From an uncultured Parabacteroides sp. (GTDB lineage: Bacteria > Bacteroidota > Bacteroidia > Bacteroidales > Tannerellaceae), in NCBI GenBank assembly GCA_944325345.1, contig CALUZV010000015.1, positions 1 through 64,000 of the forward strand: 64,000 nucleotides of DNA, given 5' to 3'. Positions 18,419 through 25,434 of this stretch are shown piece by piece. Below the pieces are notes generated by a model that worked only from the letters and a program-made list of their open reading frames with translations, was not told where the DNA came from and made no database searches. A program made the position numbers and the translations under genes. Numbering within the stretch: position 1 is the first letter of the stretch; every line of letters starts with the position of its first letter.

Positions 18419-19106
18419 TTTTCCTCAACCTGTCCTCGTCAATCAGCTTTATCTTGCGCCCGTCGATAGCGATGATGTGCTCGGCAACGAAGGTGGAGAG
18501 GGTGCGGATGGCGTTCGAGGTCGTCATGTTCGAGAGGTTGGCCAAATCTTCTCGCGCCAGATAGATGCTCAACGTCGCCCCGTCTTCTTCCAACCCGTAG
18601 CTGTCCTTCAGGAAAATCAGCGATTCGGCGAGGCGTCCGCGAATGTGTTTCTGGGTCAGGTTCACCGTCCGCTCGTCGGATATGCCCAAATCCGTCGATA
18701 ATTGGCGGATGAAGAACATCGCCAGCTGGGGGTTCGTCATGATGAAATCCGTTACGATGGTCATCGGAATCATGCAAACGGTCGATGCCTCGAAGGCCGA
18801 AGCATTGGTCAGGTACTTCTCCCCGGCAAAGTTGGCACGATACCCGAAGTATTGGATAGGCTTAATCATGCGGATGATTTGGCTCCGTCCCCCTACGCCA
18901 TCCTTGTAGATTTTCACCTTTCCCTTCAAAAGGCACATCATCTCCCTCGGCTCATCGCCTTCGCAATAAATCAATTCATTTCGCTTAAACCGCTGAATAT
19001 AGGCATTGTTTCTCAAGACTTCACGTTCCTTGTCCGTCAAAACTCGCCACACCTCAGATAAACTCGCTGAAAAATCGATATCTTCTATTCTCTGCTGTCT
19101 GACCAT
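18402..19106 (-). CDS. Crp/Fnr-family transcription regulator
   Basis: A 234-residue regulator. Residues about 30-140 are a cyclic-nucleotide-type sensor fold (RNELIYCEGDEPREMMCLLKGKVKIYKDG), without the cysteine cluster of Fnr or a clear haem ligand. The C-terminal winged helix (REDLANLSNMTTSNAIRTLSTF) is the DNA reader. Its effector is unknown; in Bacteroidetes such proteins answer to redox, nitric oxide or haem. The gene converges on kdsA. Confidence 0.9.
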   Translation of the reverse strand: MVRQQRIEDIDFSASLSEVWRVLTDKEREVLRNNAYIQRFKRNELIYCEGDEPREMMCLLKGKVKIYKDGVGGRSQIIRMIKPIQYFGYRANFAGEKYLTNASAFEASTVCMIPMTIVTDFIMTNPQLAMFFIRQLSTDLGISDERTVNLTQKHIRGRLAESLIFLKDSYGLEEDGATLSIYLAREDLANLSNMTTSNAIRTLSTFVAEHIIAIDGRKIKLIDEDRLRKISRLG

Positions 19107-19134
19107 ATCTGTTATATAACATACTTACAGAGCA

Positions 19135-19142
19135 CAAAAGTA
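19135..19142 (-). promoter_or_regulatory. Promoter of the Crp/Fnr gene
   Basis: TACTTTTG on the minus strand (19142 to 19135), 29 bases before the start codon. No clear -33 box. Confidence 0.5.
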
Positions 19143-19189
19143 TCATTTTTTTTGAAAAAGAAGAAACGAATAAAATAATTTTACACAAG

Positions 19190-19341
19190 CAGCTCGTGCG
19201 GACGCTTCCGCACGAGGAACCAATCAACTACCGCGAACCGGCCACTGGCAATTGGTGCGCGCCTCCAACCGTCATAGCCCATCACCCGGCGTCCATTGAT
19301 TACGAGGACAAAGGTACGGCCTCCTGAATGGATAGCCAAAA
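19190..19341 (-). ncRNA. Candidate small transcript with its own consensus promoter
   Basis: On the minus strand a TTTTTTG run (ending 19337) and TACCTTTG (19316 to 19309) are spaced by 20 bases, a full-consensus promoter with no annotated gene behind it. About 95 bases downstream lies a perfect 9-bp hairpin, CTCGTGCGG with CCGCACGAG and a 6-base loop (19216 to 19193). No clear T-run follows, so termination is uncertain. A short frame (ATG near 19289, ending VRKRPHELLV) runs through the hairpin, so a small protein is the alternative. The gap 19107-19688 otherwise holds two repeats and no gene. Confidence 0.4.
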
Positions 19342-19387
19342 AAGGATAGGGACTAAGGCATAAAAATCTGTTAAGAGAAAACAAAAG

Positions 19388-19453
19388 GGATGTTAAAAGG
19401 ACGGGAAGAGGATGTTTGAGAGGGAGAAAGGGGATGTTTGCTGATGGCGAGCG
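19388..19453. repeat. Three 22-base direct repeats
   Basis: GGATGTT begins at 19388, 19410 and 19432, exactly 22 bases apart, each followed by purine-rich sequence. It lies beside the iteron-armed inverted repeat. Confidence 0.6.
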
Positions 19454-19456
19454 GCT

Positions 19457-19647
19457 ATAACAAACATAACAGATATAACAGTTATAACAGTTGAAAAATT
19501 GAGATTAAGTTGGCAGGCGACATGTGTCGTTATACCATATATATTATATATATAAATATATATAATATATATATAATATACAATATCATTTTCTTTCTTT
19601 TTTTGCTTACCGATTTTGTAACTGTTATATCTGTTATAACTGTTATA
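19457..19647. repeat. Inverted repeat with 9-base iteron arms and an A/T core
   Basis: The left arm (19457-19492) is four 9-base units of the form ATAACAGWT; the right arm (19620-19646) is three units in inverse orientation, AACTGTTAT and variants. Between them 19531-19587 is almost pure alternating A/T. The arms pair over about 28 bases with three mismatches. No DnaA boxes were seen, so a chromosomal origin is unlikely; a terminator/cruciform element after the DUF1460 gene is possible. Confidence 0.8.
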
Positions 19648-19688
19648 CAAGAGACAAGACAACCATTGTTACATTTTCTTTAAATTAT

Positions 19689-20540
19689 TCATTTCAAGAC
19701 TCTTATCACCCAAATCCCTTTACAATTCTTCATCCGCCCCAAATATTCCCGGAGGGGAACTGGGTTCACGATGACCTTTCGGGCTGAAGAGGAAGCATGG
19801 AGAAATGTCAATTTTCCGCCCTCCCGACATGCGATACCGAGGTGTGTTACGTCCAAACCGGGCACCGAAGTAACGAAACCAAGGATATCTCCATCTCGAA
19901 TATACGGCTCGGATTCGGAAAGTTTTTCCTTCGGCAGATAGGAATATTCACGCAAATTGGCGGAATTTTCTCTCTGTTTGATGGCGGAAATCCACTCCGG
20001 ATGCTTAACCAATGGCGGATAAGACTGGGGATGGGACGAGATAAAAGATAGGCGCAGTGGCAAAGATTGGCTCCCGGGCAATGTGGAAGTAATGTCCTGC
20101 ACGATACCCCGCTTTCCATTCTCCTCTTTCCAATCGGCAATATAATGCAGACGCTCGACATAAGCCACGATTCCATCCCGATAGCGGATATGGCGCAATG
20201 CCTCGCAATAGGCTTGGAAAGAAGGATGCACGCTATCATTCCCTGCCGTTTGGGACAAAGCCAAGGCAGTTTCCACCAGCGTGGTACAATCCAGCCCGCT
20301 CAGGTTTACAACTAGCCCTTCTGGCTCGCGCTCGAGCGTCGAAGCGACGTAGGGGATATCCAAGAAGAGGCGGGCGGCCGAAAGCATCCGCGCTCCCGGG
20401 GAAGTATCCCGGCATTCGCGCAATGCCTCTAAACAGGCCTCTACGCGCATCGAATCTTCCGGCGTATAATAACACTCCTGCGCGCTTAAAAAGGGCGCAT
20501 AGAGGAAAAGAAACGCAAGGAAAGAGAACAGTATTTTCAT
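19689..20540 (-). CDS. DUF1460 family, amidase-like exported protein
   Basis: A 283-residue protein with a signal peptide (MKILFSFLAFLFLYAPFLSAQ). DUF1460 (N-acetylmuramoyl-L-alanine amidase-like, NlpC/P60-related fold) is indicated by the catalytic-Cys segment LDCTTLVETALALS and the His segment DVTHLGIACR. It probably cuts cell-wall stem peptides in the periplasm. Its ATG overlaps the uvrB stop as ATGA, making it the third gene of a pspC-uvrB-DUF1460 operon. Confidence 0.82.
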   Translation of the reverse strand: MKILFSFLAFLFLYAPFLSAQECYYTPEDSMRVEACLEALRECRDTSPGARMLSAARLFLDIPYVASTLEREPEGLVVNLSGLDCTTLVETALALSQTAGNDSVHPSFQAYCEALRHIRYRDGIVAYVERLHYIADWKEENGKRGIVQDITSTLPGSQSLPLRLSFISSHPQSYPPLVKHPEWISAIKQRENSANLREYSYLPKEKLSESEPYIRDGDILGFVTSVPGLDVTHLGIACREGGKLTFLHASSSARKVIVNPVPLREYLGRMKNCKGIWVIRVLK

Positions 20541-22558
20541 GTCGTCTTCGTCTTCAAGAGGTCCTCCATCTTCAACAGCTCATCGCGAAGTTGCGCGGCT
20601 TCTATAAAGTCGAGCTTCTTGGCAGCTTCCATCATCTGCTTGCGCGTACGCTCGATGGATTTCTCCAATTGCTCGTGGTTCATGTATTGCATAACCGGGT
20701 CGGCGGCAATGTTCCCCTCAGGCTCTACGTATGCATAAGGCTCGGCGCCATGCTGCTTTTCGGCGACGAGCGATACGCTATTCTTAATCACCTGCCGGGG
20801 AGTGATGCCATGAGCCTCGTTATAAGCCATCTGCTTTGCCCGACGGCGATTCGTCTCATCTATTGTTTGCCGCATACTGTCGGTAATCTTATCCGCGTAG
20901 AAAATCACTTTCCCGTTCACGTTCCGGGCCGCTCGCCCAGCCGTTTGCGTCAGGGAGCGATGCGAACGAAGGAATCCCTCCTTGTCTGCATCCAGAATCG
21001 CGACGAGGGATACCTCGGGAAGGTCCAATCCTTCACGAAGCAGATTGACCCCAATCAAGACATCGAACAATCCTTTCCGGAGATCATCCATAATTTGCAC
21101 GCGCTCCAACGTATCGACATCGCTATGGATGTAATTACACCGTACCCCCATCCGGCTCATATAAGTCGTCAGTTCCTCGGCCATGCGCTTGGTGAGCGTC
21201 GTTACGAGGATGCGTTCGTCCTTCGCCGCCCGCTGGGATATCTCTTCCATCAGGTCGTCGATTTGGTTTAGCGTCGGCCGCACTTCGATAATCGGGTCGA
21301 GCAGACCCGTCGGGCGAATCACTTGCTCTACGACCACACCTTCGCTTTTCTCAAGCTCGTAATCGGCGGGCGTAGCACTGACGTAAATAGCACAGGGCGT
21401 GAGCGATTCGAATTCCTCGAAAGTCAGCGGACGGTTATCAATGGCCGAAGGCAATCGAAACCCATAATCGACAAGGTTTTTCTTCCGCGCGTAATCTCCC
21501 CCGTACATGGCCCGAATCTGCGGAATGGTTACATGGCTTTCGTCCACCACGAGAAGGAAGTCGCGCGGGAAATAATCCAATAGGCAGAAAGGCCGCTCAC
21601 CCGCGCTCCTGCCATCGAAGTATCGGGAATAGTTTTCGATACCGGAGCAATGCCCCAGCTCGCGTATCATTTCAAGGTCATAGGTAACGCGTTCATAGAG
21701 ACGCTTCGCCTCGAAGTTTTTCCCCAATTCCTTGAGGTACTCCACCTGCGTCCCGAGGTCGATATCTATCTGGCTTATCGCCTGATTTATCCTATCCTGA
21801 GTTGTAACGAACAGATTGGTGGGATAGATGTTTAGCTCGCTCTGTTGATCGTATTCGTGTCCCGTCTGCGGGTCGAAGGAGGAGATTCGATCTACTTCGT
21901 CTCCCCAGAACTCTATCCTGTAGGCCATCCCCTCGAACGTCTCTATCGCCGGAAATATATCCACGGTATCTCCGCTCACTCGAAAGCAGCCGCTCTTGAA
22001 GTCCAGCTTGTTGTTCACATATAGCGCGGAGACAAACTTCCGTAGCAGCTCATCCCGGCTGATAGCCATTCCTTGCTCGATATGGACTACTTGCTCGGCG
22101 AACGCTCGCGGATCGGCCATGCCATAGAGACAGGACACGGAGGATACTACAATCACATCCCTCCTTCCGGACAAAAGCGAAGCCGTGGCACGCAAGCGGA
22201 GCTTATCGATTTCATCGTTAATGGCTAAATCTTTCTCGATATAGGTATCTGTGGATGGAAGATAGGCTTCGGGTTGGTAATAATCGTAATAAGAGACGAA
22301 ATACTCTACGGCATTATTCGGGAAGAAGGCTTTGAACTCACTATACAGCTGTGCGGCCAAGGTTTTATTATGACTAAGGATTAGAGTCGGACGTTGCACA
22401 TTCTGTATCACGTTCGCAATGGTAAAAGTCTTCCCTGACCCGGTTACGCCCAGGAGCGTTTGGAATGGAGTCCCTTGTGCGAGACCGTCCGACAGGGCCG
22501 CGATAGCTTCTGGCTGGTCTCCCATCGGACGGAAAGGTGAAGATAGTTCAAAGTTCAT
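20537..22558 (-). CDS. uvrB: Excinuclease ABC subunit B
   Basis: A 673-residue helicase-like subunit of nucleotide excision repair, which verifies damage with UvrA and recruits UvrC. Walker A is GVTGSGKT (residues 37-44), the damage-probing beta-hairpin is in YYDYYQPEAYLP, the DEAD-like box is VDESH, and helicase motif VI is QTAGRAARN. The C-terminal UVR domain (AAKKLDFIEAAQLRDEL) is complete. Overlaps both neighbours by four bases, which is unusual for uvrB. Confidence 0.98.
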   Translation of the reverse strand: MNFELSSPFRPMGDQPEAIAALSDGLAQGTPFQTLLGVTGSGKTFTIANVIQNVQRPTLILSHNKTLAAQLYSEFKAFFPNNAVEYFVSYYDYYQPEAYLPSTDTYIEKDLAINDEIDKLRLRATASLLSGRRDVIVVSSVSCLYGMADPRAFAEQVVHIEQGMAISRDELLRKFVSALYVNNKLDFKSGCFRVSGDTVDIFPAIETFEGMAYRIEFWGDEVDRISSFDPQTGHEYDQQSELNIYPTNLFVTTQDRINQAISQIDIDLGTQVEYLKELGKNFEAKRLYERVTYDLEMIRELGHCSGIENYSRYFDGRSAGERPFCLLDYFPRDFLLVVDESHVTIPQIRAMYGGDYARKKNLVDYGFRLPSAIDNRPLTFEEFESLTPCAIYVSATPADYELEKSEGVVVEQVIRPTGLLDPIIEVRPTLNQIDDLMEEISQRAAKDERILVTTLTKRMAEELTTYMSRMGVRCNYIHSDVDTLERVQIMDDLRKGLFDVLIGVNLLREGLDLPEVSLVAILDADKEGFLRSHRSLTQTAGRAARNVNGKVIFYADKITDSMRQTIDETNRRRAKQMAYNEAHGITPRQVIKNSVSLVAEKQHGAEPYAYVEPEGNIAADPVMQYMNHEQLEKSIERTRKQMMEAAKKLDFIEAAQLRDELLKMEDLLKTKTT

Positions 22559-22752
22559 TGCTGACTCTCACTTGGAATGACTAACCAAAGGATTAAATAC
22601 AAAAGAATTCCAAACCCAGCGAAGAAGACCATCAATACATAGAGTACGCGGATAATCGTCGGGTCCAGGTTGAAGTAATTCGCGATACCAGCGCATACGC
22701 CTGCGATCATCTTGTTAGATGTCGAACGTTGTAATTTTCTTGTCTCGTCCAT
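22555..22752 (-). CDS. PspC domain protein
   Basis: A 65-residue protein with the PspC signature (KLQRSTSNKMIAGVCAGIANYFNLDPTIIRVLYV) and a single C-terminal membrane helix (FFAGFGILLYLILWLVIP). PspC-like proteins take part in envelope stress responses at the inner membrane. It leads the operon with uvrB (ATGA overlap). Confidence 0.9.
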   Translation of the reverse strand: MDETRKLQRSTSNKMIAGVCAGIANYFNLDPTIIRVLYVLMVFFAGFGILLYLILWLVIPSESQQ

Positions 22753-22804
22753 GATAATTATTATTTAAATGTTGTCCGTAAAAATAGATTCTAAGATTTA
22801 TTGT

Positions 22805-22840
22805 CTTTCCGTACGGAAAGTATTCATATCTTCAAAGATA
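22805..22840 (-). promoter_or_regulatory. pspC-uvrB promoter with a 16-base perfect palindrome
   Basis: TATCTTTG on the minus strand (22840 to 22833) is the -7 box. Just downstream, spanning or following the transcription start, is CTTTCCGTACGGAAAG (22805-22820), a perfect 16-base palindrome. Its place suits an operator for a repressor of this operon; that role is inference. Confidence 0.5.
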
Positions 22841-22855
22841 TTTATTTATTCCGTT

Positions 22856-23054
22856 TAGAAATATAGCGTCGAGCGCAGGATACGATATAATTCCATCGGA
22901 ATATATCAGCATCTCGCCAGATTGCCCATAATTCCATTTTGAATATATCCGTTTCTTTTGCTCTTTCATAATTTTCCATCCTTAAAATACCAATTTCTGC
23001 CGCTCTCCGGCTATTTTCCGTTTGGAAACATAAAATATCTTCCGCGCGATTCAT
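22856..23054. repeat. 42-base degenerate tandem array, open in one frame
   Basis: AATATA-type segments recur at 22858, 22900, 22942 and 22984 and TTCC segments at 22891, 22932, 22974 and 23016, a 41-42 base period. On the minus strand 23054-22842 is an open frame of 70 codons starting inside the stop of the upstream gene (ATGA); because 42 is a multiple of three, its product repeats every 14 residues (RAAEIGILRMEN, RAKETDIFKMEL, WRDADIFRWNY). It may be a real small protein, but the resemblance to the other noncoding arrays makes an accident of phase more likely. Confidence 0.65.
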
Positions 23055-24400
23055 AGCCCCTCATCGGGATGAATCTGATCATCGATGGTTTTCGGACGGA
23101 GAATATTGATATCTCCTTTTTTCTTATACACGATACCATCGGAGCCTTCCGCCTCAATCAGATAGAAATACGCTCCCGGAGAAACGTACTTTCCATTTTT
23201 CTTGCCATCCCACCCTTTTGCAGGATCCGTCCAGTGATATAACACTTGCCCCCACTTATTGAATATCCAGCAAGAGAATTTAACCAAGGACTTGTACACG
23301 ACGCGGAATTCATCGTTTACCCCAGGCGTTGTCCCAGGCGAGAAAGCATTGGGCACATCGAGAAATGACTCGGCAATGGATATTTCGATTTGGTCGAACT
23401 TGGAACAAGTGCCGCTCGCGTCGGAAACTTCTACTTCCGCGACGTACTCACCGTAGTTCGTGAAGGTATATTCTACTTCCGGTTCGGTATAATAGATGAG
23501 CGGGTTATCCGGAGCATCTTTCCGGTATATCCGCCAGTTGAATATCGTCGCGATAGGCTCGTTCGTCAGGGCGGAAAAGCGAATCGTAGCGGGAGCGGAT
23601 AGGCCCGTCTGTCCCCCGGACATATTCTCTACCTCGTTGGCTACAAGCGCAGTATCGATACGTAATTCAATGCCTTGCGGCATATATTCGTCAGAGCAAA
23701 CGGAGGCGGAGCTTCGGAAATGCTGCGAGAAGCGGTCGCCATCCACACAGAAGACGGTGGGAATCAGCACGTCGTCGATAGTTTCGCCCAAACTGGAGAG
23801 CGTCTCGTTGCGCTCGATTTCCTGGAACATCGAAGATTCATCGCTCCATTCCAAGCTGCTGAAAGAGACCATAAGGTCGCGCGATACCGGGGTTTTGACG
23901 CCATTCGGAGTCATATAAAAGAGCTCGTCCAAGGCAGGCGAGCCACTCAGTTTCACTTGGTTGCTGCACGCATCCTGGGTGTTTACGGTCAGCGACTGGA
24001 GGTTGAACGGGTGCTTGGCATAGTCGATAATCCAGACGGCATTCAAGAGTTCGCCCTCCCGATAGACGCAATATCCGTAGCCATCCTCGACGTTCCGTAT
24101 CGTCGATGTCGCACCAATCTGGCTACAAGGAATCGGTTCGCGATCGAGGAAGCGCGTGTTGAAGCGATACCAAGCGTGCGGGGAAGAGGTTGAGGTATAG
24201 CTGATTTCCACATTCTCGGCACCGTTTATGATATAGACTTGGATGCGGTTTCGCGTATCCTCAATCATATAAGGCTCTCCCGAACCGCCCCGAACCGTAT
24301 AGGACTGGGCATAGAGTGAGGGGGAAAGGAAAAGGAGGGAAACGATGACGAAAATGTATGTTTCGATGGTGGAAATATGTATTTTACTATCCCTATTCAT
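23051..24400 (-). CDS. Exported protein with a type IX secretion type B sorting domain
   Basis: A 449-residue protein with an N-terminal signal peptide ending near SLYAQ. A PKD-like domain precedes the C-terminal part (FNWRIYRKD to YVAEVEVSDASG). The last 100 residues match the gliding-motility-associated, type B sorting domain: VPNAFSPGTTPGVNDEF, FNKWGQVLYHW, GWDGKKNGKYVSPGAYFY. Such proteins cross the outer membrane by the type IX system and stay at the surface or are released. An 18-residue tail (RPKTIDDQIHPDEGL at its end) follows the usual end of the domain, which is odd. Ligand or enzyme activity unknown. Confidence 0.85.
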   Translation of the reverse strand: MNRDSKIHISTIETYIFVIVSLLFLSPSLYAQSYTVRGGSGEPYMIEDTRNRIQVYIINGAENVEISYTSTSSPHAWYRFNTRFLDREPIPCSQIGATSTIRNVEDGYGYCVYREGELLNAVWIIDYAKHPFNLQSLTVNTQDACSNQVKLSGSPALDELFYMTPNGVKTPVSRDLMVSFSSLEWSDESSMFQEIERNETLSSLGETIDDVLIPTVFCVDGDRFSQHFRSSASVCSDEYMPQGIELRIDTALVANEVENMSGGQTGLSAPATIRFSALTNEPIATIFNWRIYRKDAPDNPLIYYTEPEVEYTFTNYGEYVAEVEVSDASGTCSKFDQIEISIAESFLDVPNAFSPGTTPGVNDEFRVVYKSLVKFSCWIFNKWGQVLYHWTDPAKGWDGKKNGKYVSPGAYFYLIEAEGSDGIVYKKKGDINILRPKTIDDQIHPDEGL

Positions 24401-24429
24401 ATATTCTAAGTTTCGAATCAGAAGTGGAA

Positions 24430-24484
24430 TGGATAAAAGAAAAGAGCCAGAAGCCGCCTGATTGAAGGCGTAGCCTCTGGCTCA
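24430..24484 (-). terminator. Terminator of the aldose epimerase gene
   Basis: On the minus strand GAGCCAGA...CGCCT pairs with AGGCG...TTCTGGCTC (24484-24445) and is followed by TTTTCTTTT. It sits 12 bases after the stop codon. Confidence 0.85.
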
Positions 24485-24496
24485 CCAAACAAGTAT

Positions 24497-25372
24497 TTAT
24501 TCATCAATACGGATTACGTATATAAAATCCATGATATCGCCTATGGGCAAATGATTCGTCCACTCGCGATTTTCAAAAGTCCCTTTATAACCAACCTCGT
24601 CGCAACGCCCAAACCAAGGCTCGATACAAACGAAAGGAGCATTTTTACCCGCTGGGGACCAAAGGCCGAGCACGGGAGCGTCAAAGAGAACGCTAAGGTA
24701 AGGCTTGCGGGACTTGTCTAATAATGAGACACGTGATACCTGGCTATTTTCCAAGATGTAAGTGTCTATGTCGAAGGTATGGGTATCGATGGGCATAAGG
24801 CCATCCACCAAGGGAAGGGGATAGGTCTGTTTGGAAACACAACCTTTCTCGGCGATACGGATATAATCCAATCCCTCCGTCTTGTCGAAAGCAAAGAAAC
24901 CGCGTTCCGACGTATTGGGGTCAAAGTCCGGGAAGTTGAAAGCCGGATGGGCACCTATCTGGAAATGCATTTCCTTTCTGGAACAGTTTTCCACGTGCCA
25001 TTCTACAGCCAGCCAGTTATCTCTCAGAATATAGCGCACAGAGAGTTTAAAGTTGAAAGGGAAGACACCCCTTGTTTCTTCCGTGCTTCTCAACTGGAAA
25101 TATGCGCTTGAGTCTGATTCTTGTATTAATTCAAAGTCCATGTCCCGGGCAAAGCCATGTTGATACATGCCGTATAGCTTGCTTTTATAGCGATACTGTC
25201 TTTCCCAGAGGCTTCCTACGATAGGAAACAAGATAGGGGAATGGCGTTTCCAGAAAGCAGGGTCGCCTTGCCATATATATTCTCTTCCGGTCGCGTTATT
25301 ACGCATACTGGTCAATTCCGCGCCAAATTCAGATATCTGAACGGTCAAAGAGTCATTTCTTAATGTTTTCAT
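24497..25372 (-). CDS. Aldose 1-epimerase family protein
   Basis: A 291-residue protein of the galactose mutarotase-like fold, nearest the LacX/YeaD-type group. Segments typical of the family are FPIVGSLW near residue 50, HGFARDMDF, the His-containing QIGAHPAFNFP and CIEPWFG near the C-terminus. It likely interconverts sugar anomers or acts on a hexose phosphate. The frame runs up to 25474, but the extra 34 residues cover the promoter and look unlike the family, so ATG 25372 (MKTLRNDSL) is chosen. Confidence 0.85.
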   Translation of the reverse strand: MKTLRNDSLTVQISEFGAELTSMRNNATGREYIWQGDPAFWKRHSPILFPIVGSLWERQYRYKSKLYGMYQHGFARDMDFELIQESDSSAYFQLRSTEETRGVFPFNFKLSVRYILRDNWLAVEWHVENCSRKEMHFQIGAHPAFNFPDFDPNTSERGFFAFDKTEGLDYIRIAEKGCVSKQTYPLPLVDGLMPIDTHTFDIDTYILENSQVSRVSLLDKSRKPYLSVLFDAPVLGLWSPAGKNAPFVCIEPWFGRCDEVGYKGTFENREWTNHLPIGDIMDFIYVIRIDE

Positions 25373-25395
25373 CGTCCATATTTTTAATATATCGA

Positions 25396-25414
25396 CAAAT
25401 ATATAGTATCTTCG
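25396..25414. promoter_or_regulatory. Divergent promoters of the epimerase and pbpC genes
   Basis: TATATTTG on the minus strand (25403-25396) and TATCTTCG on the plus strand (25407-25414) are back to back, only three bases apart. The two -7 regions probably compete for polymerase. Confidence 0.4.
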
Positions 25415-25434
25415 TAAAAGAAACACTATAAAAC

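Noticed and set aside
19457-19647. Replication origin
   Set aside because: The A/T core and iterons look origin-like, but there are no DnaA boxes, no dnaA or dnaN, and no plasmid replication gene nearby.
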